Shown here: piece after piece, positions 1 to 14,300 of the stretch
Layout: each line of letters opens with the position of its first letter
How positions within the stretch are numbered: the stretch's first letter is position 1
Source of the DNA: Enoplosus armatus
Taxonomy: Eukaryota > Chordata > Actinopteri > Centrarchiformes > Enoplosidae
Direction of reading: 5' to 3'
Length of the DNA stretch: 64,000 nucleotides
NCBI RefSeq assembly: GCF_043641665.1
Contig: NC_092191.1
Location: 22,439,066-22,503,065, forward strand
The notes under the pieces: generated by a model
The model's input: only the letters and a program-made list of their open reading frames with translations
Databases searched by the model: none
Told to the model about the DNA's origin: nothing
Translations under genes and position numbers: made by a program

Positions 1-1712
1 GAAGTTTCAATGGTCTTGACAATGGGAAGTAAACAATAGCACTATTTGTACTTGAACAGACAACCATCATTCTTGCATTCCATTAGAAGTTGATGAGTGG
101 TCAATCAGACTCCAATGGGTTTTCTTGATGCAACTCATTGTCTCATGCAGTTGCAGCACCATCAGAAATGCTGTAAAGCAATACAAAGAGGAATTGAGTG
201 AAGAATCAAATCCCAACATCAAAGCACTTTTCATGTCTTGCATTCTAGAATTGGAGTGCATCATAATGACTTGTCTTGCATCTCAGTATGTGAGTAAAAT
301 CAGTGTATCTCCTATTGAAGTTTTTCAAATGGTACCCCAACAGCTTGTTGTATTTCCATTGAGGAATTGGTCACAACCAAGACAACCCCAAAGAGGAGCA
401 CTTATGAACACAAGAATCACCAGTGGCTCTGTTTGAAGTGATCTGAGATTGATTCTCACAAAATATGGCATCCAATACATTCTGTTGCTTTTGTCAATTA
501 AAACTGCCCCAACAAGTAGCACTTACTGAAGTCAACAGTCAAGTCAATGCTCAAGTCAGGGTAATGCTTCTGACTTGCAAAAAATGCCAAAACAGTTTTC
601 TTCTTCCACTAAGAAATGACCTAAAATTGCTGTCCTGATGAACTCTGGGGGCTTCAGGGATCAGCAAAACTACCCCAACAAGAAGCACTTACTGCATTCA
701 AAACTCATGTGAGTGCTTGTGTTTGGGTAATATTGGTGATAAATTCATGCATTTAGCTGGTCAAGTGAAAAGGATTACATTTCTGTTGAAGAACTCACAA
801 CCAAGACAACCCCAAAGAGAAGCACTTATGACCACAAGAATCATCAATGTCTCCATTTGAGGTGATCCGAATGTGATTCCAATGGCATCTCTTCTCTTAC
901 AAACTGTAGGATATGTCATGTACAGCCACCCCACCAAGTGGCACTTACTGAATTCAAACACAACTCAATACTCAAGTTGGGTCAATATCACAGACACCCT
1001 GTCAGCAATCTTCTTTGCTTACTTCATCCTTAGTCCATATGCTTCTTTCTGGTATTTTCTGTGCTGTGTTCCAGTTGCAATGGAAGAGATGTTTCCTGCA
1101 CAGATTTGCCCATCTTAAATACAGAATGCAGCAATGTCCACAACTCCGCCTCCTTTTCCAGGAAGTTTCAATGGTCTTGACAATGGGAAGTAAATAATAG
1201 CACTATTTGTACTTGAACTGACAACCATCATTCTTGCATTCCATTAGAAGTTGATGAGTGGTCAATCAGACTCCAATGGGTTTTCTTGATGCAACTCATT
1301 GTCTCATGCAGTTGCAGCACCATCAGAAATGCTGTAAAGCAATACAAAGAGGAATTGAGTGAAGAATCAAATCCCAACATCAAAGCACTTTTCATGTCTT
1401 GCATTCTAGAATTGGAGTGCATCATAATGACTTGTCTTGCATCTCAGTATGTGAGTAAAATTAGTGTATCTCCTATTGACGTTTTCAAATGGAACCCCAA
1501 CAGCTTGTTGTATTTCCTTTGAGGAACTGGTCACAACCAAGACAACCCCAAAGAGGAGCACTTTTGAACAGAAGAATCACCAGTGGCTCTATTTGAGGTG
1601 ATCTGAGATTGATTCTCACAAAATATGGCATCCAATACATTCTGTTGCTTTTGTCAATTAAAACTGCCCCAACAAGTAGCACTTACTGAAGTCAACAGTC
1701 AAGTCAATGCTC

Positions 1713-2062
1713 AGGTCAGTTTTCTTCTTCCAGTAAGAAATGACCTGAAATTGCTGTCCTGGGATCAACAAAACCACCCCAACAAGAAACACTTACTGCA
1801 TTGAAAACTCATGAGTGCTTGTGTTTGGGTAATATTGGTGATAAATTCATGCATTTAGCTGGTCAAGATAAAAGGATTACATTTCTGTTGAAGAACTCAC
1901 AACCAAGACAACCCCAAAGAGAAGCACTGGTGACCACAGGAATCATCAATGTCTCCATTCGAGGTGATCCAAAATATGGCATCCAATACATTCTGTTGCT
2001 TTTGTCAATTAAAACTGCCCCAACAAGTAGCACTTACTGAAGTCAACAGTCAAGTCAATGCT
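1713..2062. repeat. Extra 350-bp module in the first 1511-bp unit
   Basis: The 1511-bp unit exceeds the standard unit by 350 bp. The extra stretch is a chimeric, more diverged copy of the neighbouring internal modules: it repeats the ACCCCAACAAG-AGCACTTACTG box, the gcatttagctggtcaag segment and the gaagaactcacaaccaag segment, and then rejoins the normal order at aaaatatggcatcc. Boundaries are approximate because the module is made of array sequence. It looks like an unequal crossover between internal sub-repeats. Confidence 0.8.
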
Positions 2063-4384
2063 CAAGTCAGGGTAATGCTTCTGACTTGCAAAAAATGCCA
2101 AAACAGTTTTCTTCTTCCACTAAGAAATGACCTAAAATTGCTGTCCTGATGAACTCTGGGGGCTTCAGGGATCAGCAAAACTACCCCAACAAGAAGCACT
2201 TACTGCATTCAAAACTCATGTGAGTGCTTGTGTTTGGGTAATATTGGTGATAAATTCATGCATTTAGCTGGTCAAGTGAAAAGGATTACATTTCTGTTGA
2301 AGAACTCACAACCAAGACAACCCCAAAGAGAAGCACTTATGACCACAAGAATCATCAATGTCTCCATTTGAGGTGATCCGAATGTGATTCCAATGGCATC
2401 TCTTCTCTTACAAACTGTAGGATATGTCATGTACAGCCACCCCACCAAGTGGCACTTACTGAATTCAAACAAAACTCAATACTCAAGTTGGGTCAATATC
2501 ACAGACACCCTGTCAGCAATCTTCTTTGCTTACTTCATCCTTAGTCCATATGCTTCTTTCTGGTATTTTCTGTGCTGTGTTCCAGTTGCAATGGAAGAGA
2601 TGTTTCCTGCACAGATTTGTCCATCTTAAATACAGAATGCAGCAATGTCCACAACTCCGCCTCCTTTTCCATGAAGTTTCAATGGTCTTGACAATGGGAA
2701 GTAAACAATAGCACTATTTGTACTTGAACAGACAACCATCATTCTTGCATTCCATTAGAAGTTGATGAGTGGTCAATCAGACTCCAATGGGTTTTCTTGA
2801 TGCAACTCATTGTCTCATGCAGTTGCAGCACCATCAGAAATGCTGTAAAGCAATACAAAGAGGAATTGAGTGAAGAATCAAATCCCAACATCAAAGCACT
2901 TTTCATGTCTTGCATTCTAGAATTGGAGTGCATCATAATGACTTGTCTTGCATCTCAGTATGTGAGTAAAATCAGTGTATCTCCTATTGAAGTTTTTCAA
3001 ATGGTACCCCAACAGCTTGTTGTATTTCCATTGAGGAATTGGTCACAACCAAGACAACCCCAAAGAGGAGCACTTATGAACACAAGAATCACCAGTGGCT
3101 CTGTTTGAAGTGATCTGAGATTGATTCTCACAAAATATGGCATCCAATACATTCTGTTGCTTTTGTCAATTAAAACTGCCCCAACAAGTAGCACTTACTG
3201 AAGTCAACAGTCAAGTCAATGCTCAAGTCAGGGTAATGCTTCTGACTTGCAAAAAATGCCAAAACAGTTTTCTTCTTCCACTAAGAAATGACCTAAAATT
3301 GCTGTCCTGATGAACTCTGGGGGCTTCAGGGATCAGCAAAACTACCCCAACAAGAAGCACTTACTGCATTCAAAACTCATGTGAGTGCTTGTGTTTGGGT
3401 AATATTGGTGATAAATTCATGCATTTAGCTGGTCAAGTGAAAAGGATTACATTTCTGTTGAAGAACTCACAACCAAGACAACCCCAAAGAGAAGCACTTA
3501 TGACCACAAGAATCATCAATGTCTCCATTTGAGGTGATCCGAATGTGATTCCAATGGCATCTCTTCTCTTACAAACTGTAGGATATGTCATGTACAGCCA
3601 CCCCACCAAGTGGCACTTACTGAATTCAAACACAACTCAATACTCAAGTTGGGTCAATATCACAGACACCCTGTCAGCAATCTTCTTTGCTTACTTCATC
3701 CTTAGTCCATATGCTTCTTTCTGGTATTTTCTGTGCTGTGTTCCAGTTGCAATGGAAGAGATGTTTCCTGCACAGATTTGCCCATCTTAAATACAGAATG
3801 CAGCAATGTCCACAACTCCGCCTCCTTTTCCAGGAAGTTTCAATGGTCTTGACAATGGGAAGTAAATAATAGCACTATTTGTACTTGAACTGACAACCAT
3901 CATTCTTGCATTCCATTAGAAGTTGATGAGTGGTCAATCAGACTCCAATGGGTTTTCTTGATGCAACTCATTGTCTCATGCAGTTGCAGCACCATCAGAA
4001 ATGCTGTAAAGCAATACAAAGAGGAATTGAGTGAAGAATCAAATCCCAACATCAAAGCACTTTTCATGTCTTGCATTCTAGAATTGGAGTGCATCATAAT
4101 GACTTGTCTTGCATCTCAGTATGTGAGTAAAATTAGTGTATCTCCTATTGACGTTTTCAAATGGAACCCCAACAGCTTGTTGTATTTCCTTTGAGGAACT
4201 GGTCACAACCAAGACAACCCCAAAGAGGAGCACTTTTGAACAGAAGAATCACCAGTGGCTCTATTTGAGGTGATCTGAGATTGATTCTCACAAAATATGG
4301 CATCCAATACATTCTGTTGCTTTTGTCAATTAAAACTGCCCCAACAAGTAGCACTTACTGAAGTCAACAGTCAAGTCAATGCTC

Positions 4385-4734
4385 AGGTCAGTTTTCTTCT
4401 TCCAGTAAGAAATGACCTGAAATTGCTGTCCTGGGATCAACAAAACCACCCCAACAAGAAACACTTACTGCATTGAAAACTCATGAGTGCTTGTGTTTGG
4501 GTAATATTGGTGATAAATTCATGCATTTAGCTGGTCAAGATAAAAAGATTATATTTCTGTTGAAGAACTCACAACCAAGACAACCCCAAAGAGAAGCACT
4601 GGTGACCACAGGAATCATCAATGTCTCCATTCGAGGTGATCCAAAATATGGCATCCAATACATTCTGTTGCTTTTGTCAATTAAAACTGCCCCAACAAGT
4701 AGCACTTACTGAAGTCAACAGTCAAGTCAATGCT
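4385..4734. repeat. Extra 350-bp module in the second 1511-bp unit
   Basis: This is the counterpart of the module near 1713-2062, displaced by exactly one 2672-bp higher-order period. It carries private changes (gataaaaagattatatttc), so a few substitutions arose after the dimer was duplicated. Confidence 0.8.
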
Positions 4735-5344
4735 CAAGTCAGGGTAATGCTTCTGACTTGCAAAAAATGCCAAAACAGTTTTCTTCTTCCACTAAGAAAT
4801 GACCTAAAATTGCTGTCCTGATGAACTCTGGGGGCTTCAGGGATCAGCAAAACTACCCCAACAAGAAGCACTTACTGCATTCAAAACTCATGTGAGTGCT
4901 TGTGTTTGGGTAATATTGGTGATAAATTCATGCATTTAGCTGGTCAAGTGAAAAGGATTACATTTCTGTTGAAGAACTCACAACCAAGACAACCCCAAAG
5001 AGAAGCACTTATGACCACAAGAATCATCAATGTCTCCATTTGAGGTGATCCGAATGTGATTCCAATGGCATCTCTTCTCTTACAAACTGTAGGATATGTC
5101 ATGTACAGCCACCCCACCAAGTGGCACTTACTGAATTCAAACAAAACTCAATACTCAAGTTGGGTCAATATCACAGACACCCTGTCAGCAATCTTCTTTG
5201 CTTACTTCCTCCTTAGTCCATATGCTTCTTTCTGGTATTTTCTGTGCTGTGTTCCAGTTGCAATGGAAGAGATGTTTCCTGCACAGATTTGTCCATCTTA
5301 AATACAGAATGCAGCAATGTCCACAACTCCGCCTCCTTTTCCAT

Positions 5345-8300
5345 GAAGTTTCAATGGTCTTGACAATGGGAAGTAAACAATAGCACTATTTGTACTTGAA
5401 CAGACAACCATCATTCTTGCATTCCATTTGAAGTTGATGAGTGGTCAATCAGACTCCAATGGGTTTTCTTGATGCAACTCATTGTCTCATGCAGTTGCAG
5501 CACCATCAGAAATGCTGTAAAGCAATACAAAGAGGAATTGAGTGAAGAATCAAATCCCAACATCAAAGCACTTTTCATGTCTTGCATTCTAGAATTGGAG
5601 TGCATCATAATGACTTGTCTTGCATCTCAGTATGTGAGTAAAATCAGTGTATCTCCTATTGAAGTTTTTCAAATGGTACCCCAACAGCTTGTTGTATTTC
5701 CATTGAGGAATTGGTCACAACCAAGACAACCCCAAAGAGGAGCACTTATGAACACAAGAATCACCAGTGGCTCTGTTTGAAGTGATCTGAGATTGATTCT
5801 CACAAAATATGGCATCCAATACATTCTGTTGCTTTTGTCAATTAAAACTGCCCCAACAAGTAGCACTTACTGAAGTCAACAGTCAAGTCAATGCTCAAGT
5901 CAGGGTAATGCTTCTGACTTGCAAAAAATGCCAAAACAGTTTTCTTCTTCCACTAAGAAATGACCTAAAATTGCTGTCCTGATGAACTCTGGGGGCTTCA
6001 GGGATCAGCAAAACTACCCCAACAAGAAGCACTTACTGCATTCAAAACTCATGTGAGTGCTTGTGTTTGGGTAATATTGGTGATAAATTCATGCATTTAG
6101 CTGGTCAAGTGAAAAGGATTACATTTCTGTTGAAGAACTCACAACCAAGACAACCCCAAAGAGAAGCACTTATGACCACAAGAATCATCAATGTCTCCAT
6201 TTGAGGTGATCCGAATGTGATTCCAATGGCATCTCTTCTCTTACAAACTGTAGGATATGTCATGTACAGCCACCCCACCAAGTGGCACTTACTGAATTCA
6301 AACACAACTCAATACTCAAGTTGGGTCAATATCACAGACACCCTGTCAGCAATCTTCTTTGCTTACTTCCTCCTTAGTCCATATGCTTCTTTCTGGTATT
6401 TTCTGTGCTGTGTTCCAGTTGCAATGGAAGAGATGTTTCCTGCACAGATTTGCCCATCTTAAATACAGAATGCAGCAATGTCCACAACTCCGCCTCCTTT
6501 TCCATGAAGTTTCAATGGTCTTGACAATGGGAAGTAAACAATAGCACTATTTGTACTTGAACAGACAACCATCATTCTTGCATTCCATTAGAAGTTGATG
6601 AGTGGTCAATCAGACTCCAATGGGGTTTCTTGATGCAACTCATTGTCTCATGCAGTTGCAGCACCATCAGAAATGCTGTAAAGCAATACAAAGAGGAATT
6701 GAGTGAAGAATCAAATCCCAACATCAAAGCACTTTTCATGTCTTGCATTCTAGAATTGGAGTGCATCATAATGACTTGTCTTGCATCTCAGTATGTGAGT
6801 AAAATCAGTGTATCTCCTATTGAAGTTTTTCAAATGGTACCCCAACAGCTTGTTGTATTTCCATTGAGGAATTGGTCACAACCAAGACAACCCCAAAGAG
6901 GAGCACTTATGAACACAAGAATCACCAGTGGCTCTGTTTGAAGTGATCTGAGATTGATTCTCTCCAAAATATGGCATCCAATACATTCTGTTGCTTTTGT
7001 CAATTAAAACTGCCCCAACAAGTAGCACTTACTGAAGTCAACAGTCAAGTCAATGCTCAAGTCAGGGTAATGCTTCTGACTTGCAAAAAATGCCAAAACA
7101 GTTTTCTTCTTCCACTAAGAAATGACCTAAAATTGCTGTCCTGATGAACTCTGGGGGCTTCAGGGATCAGCAAAACTACCCCAACAAGAAGCACTTACTG
7201 CATTCAAAACTCATGTGAGTGCTTGTGTTTGGGTAATATTGGTGATAAATTCATGCATTTAGCTGGTCAAGTGAAAAGGATTACATTTCTGTTGAAGAAC
7301 TCACAACCAAGACAACCCCAAAGAGAAGCACTTATGACCACAAGAATCATCAATGTCTCCATTTGAGGTGATCCGAATGTGATTCCAATGGCATCTCTTC
7401 TCTTACAAACTGTAGGATATGTCATGTACAGCCACCCCACCAAGTGGCACTTACTGAATTCAAACACAACTCAATACTCAAGTTGGGTCAATATCACAGA
7501 CACCCTGTCAGCAATCTTCTTTGCTTACTTCCTCCTTAGTCCATATGCTTCTTTCTGGTATTTTCTGTGCTGTGTTCCAGTTGCAATGGAAGAGATGTTT
7601 CCTGCACAGATTTGCCCATCTTAAATACAGAATGCAGCAATGTCCACAACTCCGCCTCCTTTTCCATGAAGTTTCAATGGTCTTGACAATGGGAAGTAAA
7701 CAATAGCACTATTTGTACTTGAACAGACAACCATCATTCTTGCATTCCATTAGAAGTTGATGAGTGGTCAATCAGACTCCAATGGGGTTTCTTGATGCAA
7801 CTCATTGTCTCATGCAGTTGCAGCACCATCAGAAATGCTGTAAAGCAATACAAAGAGGAATTGAGTGAAGAATCAAATCCCAACATCAAAGCACTTTTCA
7901 TGTCTTGCATTCTAGAATTGGAGTGCATCATAATGACTTGTCTTGCATCTCAGTATGTGAGTAAAATCAGTGTATCTCCTGTTGAAGTTTTTCAAATGGT
8001 ACCCCAACAGCTTGTTGTATTTCCATTGAGGAATTGGTCACAACCAAGACAACCCCAAAGAGGAGCACTTATGAACACAAGAATCACCAGTGGCTCTGTT
8101 TGAAGTGATCTGAGATTGATTCTCTCCAAAATATGGCATCCAATACATTCTGTTGCTTTTGTCAATTAAAACTGCCCCAACAAGTAGCACTTACTGAAGT
8201 CAACAGTCAAGTCAATGCTCAAGTCAGGGTAATGCTTCTGACTTGCAAAAAATGCCCAAACATTTTTCTTCTTCCACTAAGAAATGACCTAAAATTGCTG

Positions 8301-11300
8301 TCCTGATGAACTCTGGGGGCTTCAGGGATCAGCAAAACTACCCCAACAAGAAGCACTTACTGCATTCAAAACTCATGTGAGTGCTTGTGTTTGGGTAATA
8401 TTGGTGATAAATTCATGCATTTAGCTGGTCAAGTGAAAAGGATTACATTTCTGTTGAAGAACTCACAACCAAGACAACCCCAAAGAGAAGCACTTATGAC
8501 CACAAGAATCATCAATGTCTCCATTTGAGGTGATCCGAATGTGATTCCAATGGCATCTCTTCTCTTACAAACTGTAGGATATGTCATGTACAGCCACCCC
8601 ACCAAGTGGCACTTACTGAATTCAAACACAACTCAATACTCAAGTTGGGTCAATATCACAGACACCCTGTCAGCAATCTTCTTTGCTTACTTCCTCCTTA
8701 GTCCATATGCTTCTTTCTGGTATTTTCTGTGCTGTGTTCCAGTTGCAATGGAAGAGATGTTTCCTGCACAGATTTGCCCATCTTAAATACAGAATGCAGC
8801 AATGTCCACAACTCCGCCTCCTTTTCCATGAAGTTTCAATGGTCTTGACAATGGGAAGTAAACAATAGCACTATTTGTACTTGAACAGACAACCATCATT
8901 CTTGCATTCCATTAGAAGTTGATGAGTGGTCAATCAGACTCCAATGGGGTTTCTTGATGCAACTCATTGTCTCATGCAGTTGCAGCACCATCAGAAATGC
9001 TGTAAAGCAATACAAAGAGGAATTGAGTGAAGAATCAAATCCCAACATCAAAGCACTTTTCATGTCTTGCATTCTAGAATTGGAGTGCATCATAATGACT
9101 TGTCTTGCATCTCAGTATGTGAGTAAAATCAGTGTATCTCCTATTGAAGTTTTTCAAATGGTACCCCAACAGCTTGTTGTATTTCCATTGAGGAATTGGT
9201 CACAACCAAGACAACCCCAAAGAGGAGCACTTATGAACACAAGAATCACCAGTGGCTCTGTTTGAAGTGATCTGAGATTGATTCTCTCCAAAATATGGCA
9301 TCCAATACATTCTGTTGCTTTTGTCAATTAAAACTGCCCCAACAAGTAGCACTTACTGAAGTCAACAGTCAAGTCAATGCTCAAGTCAGGGTAATGCTTC
9401 TGACTTGCAAAAAATGCCAAAACAGTTTTCTTCTTCCACTAAGAAATGACCTAAAATTGCTGTCCTGATGAACTCTGGGGGCTTCAGGGATCAGCAAAAC
9501 TACCCCAACAAGAAGCACTTACTGCATTCAAAACTCATGTGAGTGCTTGTGTTTGGGTAATATTGGTGATAAATTCATGCATTTAGCTGGTCAAGTGAAA
9601 AGGATTACATTTCTGTTGAAGAACTCACAACCAAGACAACCCCAAAGAGAAGCACTTATGACCACAAGAATCATCAATGTCTCCATTTGAGGTGATCCGA
9701 ATGTGATTCCAATGGCATCTCTTCTCTTACAAACTGTAGGATATGTCATGTACAGCCACCCCACCAAGTGGCACTTACTGAATTCAAACACAACTCAATA
9801 CTCAAGTTGGGTCAATATCACAGACACCCTGTCAGCAATCTTCTTTGCTTACTTCCTCCTTAGTCCATATGCTTCTTTCTGGTATTTTCTGTGCTGTGTT
9901 CCAGTTGCAATGGAAGAGATGTTTCCTGCACAGATTTGCCCATCTTAAATACAGAATGCAGCAATGTCCACAACTCCGCCTCCTTTTCCATGAAGTTTCA
10001 ATGGTCTTGACAATGGGAAGTAAACAATAGCACTATTTGTACTTGAACAGACAACCATCATTCTTGCATTCCATTAGAAGTTGATGAGTGGTCAATCAGA
10101 CTCCAATGGGGTTTCTTGATGCAACTCATTGTCTCATGCAGTTGCAGCACCATCAGAAATGCTGTAAAGCAATACAAAGAGGAATTGAGTGAAGAATCAA
10201 ATCCCAACATCAAAGCACTTTTCATGTCTTGCATTCTAGAATTGGAGTGCATCATAATGACTTGTCTTGCATCTCAGTATGTGAGTAAAATCAGTGTATC
10301 TCCTATTGAAGTTTTTCAAATGGTACCCCAACAGCTTGTTGTATTTCCATTGAGGAATTGGTCACAACCAAGACAACCCCAAAGAGGAGCACTTATGAAC
10401 ACAAGAATCACCAGTGGCTCTGTTTGAAGTGATCTGAGATTGATTCTCTCCAAAATATGGCATCCAATACATTCTGTTGCTTTTGTCAATTAAAACTGCC
10501 CCAACAAGTAGCACTTACTGAAGTCAACAGTCAAGTCAATGCTCAAGTCAGGGTAATGCTTCTGACTTGCAAAAAATGCCAAAACAGTTTTCTTCTTCCA
10601 CTAAGAAATGACCTAAAATTGCTGTCCTGATGAACTCTGGGGGCTTCAGGGATCAGCAAAACTACCCCAACAAGAAGCACTTACTGCATTCAAAACTCAT
10701 GTGAGTGCTTGTGTTTGGGTAATATTGGTGATAAATTCATGCATTTAGCTGGTCAAGTGAAAAGGATTACATTTCTGTTGAAGAACTCACAACCAAGACA
10801 ACCCCAAAGAGAAGCACTTATGACCACAAGAATCATCAATGTCTCCATTTGAGGTGATCCGAATGTGATTCCAATGGCATCTCTTCTCTTACAAACTGTA
10901 GGATATGTCATGTACAGCCACCCCACCAAGTGGCACTTACTGAATTCAAACACAACTCAATACTCAAGTTGGGTCAATATCACAGACACCCTGTCAGCAA
11001 TCTTCTTTGCTTACTTCCTCCTTAGTCCATATGCTTCTTTCTGGTATTTTCTGTGCTGTGTTCCAGTTGCAATGGAAGAGATGTTTCCTGCACAGATTTG
11101 CCCATCTTAAATACAGAATGCAGCAATGTCCACAACTCCGCCTCCTTTTCCATGAAGTTTCAATGGTCTTGACAATGGGAAGTAAACAATAGCACTATTT
11201 GTACTTGAACAGACAACCATCATTCTTGCATTCCATTAGAAGTTGATGAGTGGTCAATCAGACTCCAATGGGGTTTCTTGATGCAACTCATTGTCTCATG

Positions 11301-14300
11301 CAGTTGCAGCACCATCAGAAATGCTGTAAAGCAATACAAAGAGGAATTGAGTGAAGAATCAAATCCCAACATCAAAGCACTTTTCATGTCTTGCATTCTA
11401 GAATTGGAGTGCATCATAATGACTTGTCTTGCATCTCAGTATGTGAGTAAAATCAGTGTATCTCCTATTGAAGTTTTTCAAATGGTACCCCAACAGCTTG
11501 TTGTATTTCCATTGAGGAATTGGTCACAACCAAGACAACCCCAAAGAGGAGCACTTATGAACACAAGAATCACCAGTGGCTCTGTTTGAAGTGATCTGAG
11601 ATTGATTCTCTCCAAAATATGGCATCCAATACATTCTGTTGCTTTTGTCAATTAAAACTGCCCCAACAAGTAGCACTTACTGAAGTCAACAGTCAAGTCA
11701 ATGCTCAAGTCAGGGTAATGCTTCTGACTTGCAAAAAATGCCCAAACATTTTTCTTCTTCCACTAAGAAATGACCTAAAATTGCTGTCCTGATGAACTCT
11801 GGGGGCTTCAGGGATCAGCAAAACTACCCCAACAAGAAGCACTTACTGCATTCAAAACTCATGTGAGTGCTTGTGTTTGGGTAATATTGGTGATAAATTC
11901 ATGCATTTAGCTGGTCAAGTGAAAAGGATTACATTTCTGTTGAAGAACTCACAACCAAGACAACCCCAAAGAGAAGCACTTATGACCACAAGAATCATCA
12001 ATGTCTCCATTTGAGGTGATCCGAATGTGATTCCAATGGCATCTCTTCTCTTACAAACTGTAGGATATGTCATGTACAGCCACCCCACCAAGTGGCACTT
12101 ACTGAATTCAAACACAACTCAATACTCAAGTTGGGTCAATATCACAGACACCCTGTCAGCAATCTTCTTTGCTTACTTCCTCCTTAGTCCATATGCTTCT
12201 TTCTGGTATTTTCTGTGCTGTGTTCCAGTTGCAATGGAAGAGATGTTTCCTGCACAGATTTGCCCATCTTAAATACAGAATGCAGCAATGTCCACAACTC
12301 CGCCTCCTTTTCCATGAAGTTTCAATGGTCTTGACAATGGGAAGTAAACAATAGCACTATTTGTACTTGAACAGACAACCATCATTCTTGCATTCCATTA
12401 GAAGTTGATGAGTGGTCAATCAGACTCCAATGGGGTTTCTTGATGCAACTCATTGTCTCATGCAGTTGCAGCACCATCAGAAATGCTGTAAAGCAATACA
12501 AAGAGGAATTGAGTGAAGAATCAAATCCCAACATCAAAGCACTTTTCATGTCTTGCATTCTAGAATTGGAGTGCATCATAATGACTTGTCTTGCATCTCA
12601 GTATGTGAGTAAAATCAGTGTATCTCCTATTGAAGTTTTTCAAATGGTACCCCAACAGCTTGTTGTATTTCCATTGAGGAATTGGTCACAACCAAGACAA
12701 CCCCAAAGAGGAGCACTTATGAACACAAGAATCACCAGTGGCTCTGTTTGAAGTGATCTGAGATTGATTCTCTCCAAAATATGGCATCCAATACATTCTG
12801 TTGCTTTTGTCAATTAAAACTGCCCCAACAAGTAGCACTTACTGAAGTCAACAGTCAAGTCAATGCTCAAGTCAGGGTAATGCTTCTGACTTGCAAAAAA
12901 TGCCAAAACAGTTTTCTTCTTCCACTAAGAAATGACCTAAAATTGCTGTCCTGATGAACTCTGGGGGCTTCAGGGATCAGCAAAACTACCCCAACAAGAA
13001 GCACTTACTGCATTCAAAACTCATGTGAGTGCTTGTGTTTGGGTAATATTGGTGATAAATTCATGCATTTAGCTGGTCAAGTGAAAAGGATTACATTTCT
13101 GTTGAAGAACTCACAACCAAGACAACCCCAAAGAGAAGCACTTATGACCACAAGAATCATCAATGTCTCCATTTGAGGTGATCCGAATGTGATTCCAATG
13201 GCATCTCTTCTCTTACAAACTGTAGGATATGTCATGTACAGCCACCCCACCAAGTGGCACTTACTGAATTCAAACACAACTCAATACTCAAGTTGGGTCA
13301 ATATCACAGACACCCTGTCAGCAATCTTCTTTGCTTACTTCCTCCTTAGTCCATATGCTTCTTTCTGGTATTTTCTGTGCTGTGTTCCAGTTGCAATGGA
13401 AGAGATGTTTCCTGCACAGATTTGCCCATCTTAAATACAGAATGCAGCAATGTCCACAACTCCGCCTCCTTTTCCATGAAGTTTCAATGGTCTTGACAAT
13501 GGGAAGTAAACAATAGCACTATTTGTACTTGAACAGACAACCATCATTCTTGCATTCCATTAGAAGTTGATGAGTGGTCAATCAGACTCCAATGGGGTTT
13601 CTTGATGCAACTCATTGTCTCATGCAGTTGCAGCACCATCAGAAATGCTGTAAAGCAATACAAAGAGGAATTGAGTGAAGAATCAAATCCCAACATCAAA
13701 GCACTTTTCATGTCTTGCATTCTAGAATTGGAGTGCATCATAATGACTTGTCTTGCATCTCAGTATGTGAGTAAAATCAGTGTATCTCCTATTGAAGTTT
13801 TTCAAATGGTACCCCAACAGCTTGTTGTATTCCCATTGAGGAATTGGTCACAACCAAGACAACCCCAAAGAGGAGCACTTATGAACACAAGAATCACCAG
13901 TGGCTCTGTTTGAAGTGATCTGAGATTGATTCTCTCCAAAATATGGCATCCAATACATTCTGTTGCTTTTGTCAATTAAAACTGCCCCAACAAGTAGCAC
14001 TTACTGAAGTCAACAGTCAAGTCAATGCTCAAGTCAGGGTAATGCTTCTGACTTGCAAAAAATGCCCAAACATTTTTCTTCTTCCACTAAGAAATGACCT
14101 AAAATTGCTGTCCTGATGAACTCTGGGGGCTTCAGGGATCAGCAAAACTACCCCAACAAGAAGCACTTACTGCATTCAAAACTCATGTGAGTGCTTGTGT
14201 TTGGGTAATATTGGTGATAAATTCATGCATTTAGCTGGTCAAGTGAAAAGGATTACATTTCTGTTGAAGAACTCACAACCAAGACAACCCCAAAGAGAAG

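Larger units (their letters stand above)
1..5344. repeat. Higher-order repeat: 2672-bp dimer in two copies
   Basis: Bases 1-2672 recur as 2673-5344 with only a handful of differences. Examples are around 1864 versus 4537 (ataaaaggattac versus ataaaaagattat) and 2535 versus 5207 (cttcatcc versus cttcctcc). Each dimer is one 1161-bp unit followed by one 1511-bp unit. The two unit types within a dimer differ far more from each other than the two dimers do, which is the signature of recent amplification of a two-unit block. Unit ends also alternate: ccaggaagttt closes the 1161-bp units at 1162 and 3834, and ccatgaagttt closes the 1511-bp units. Confidence 0.95.
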
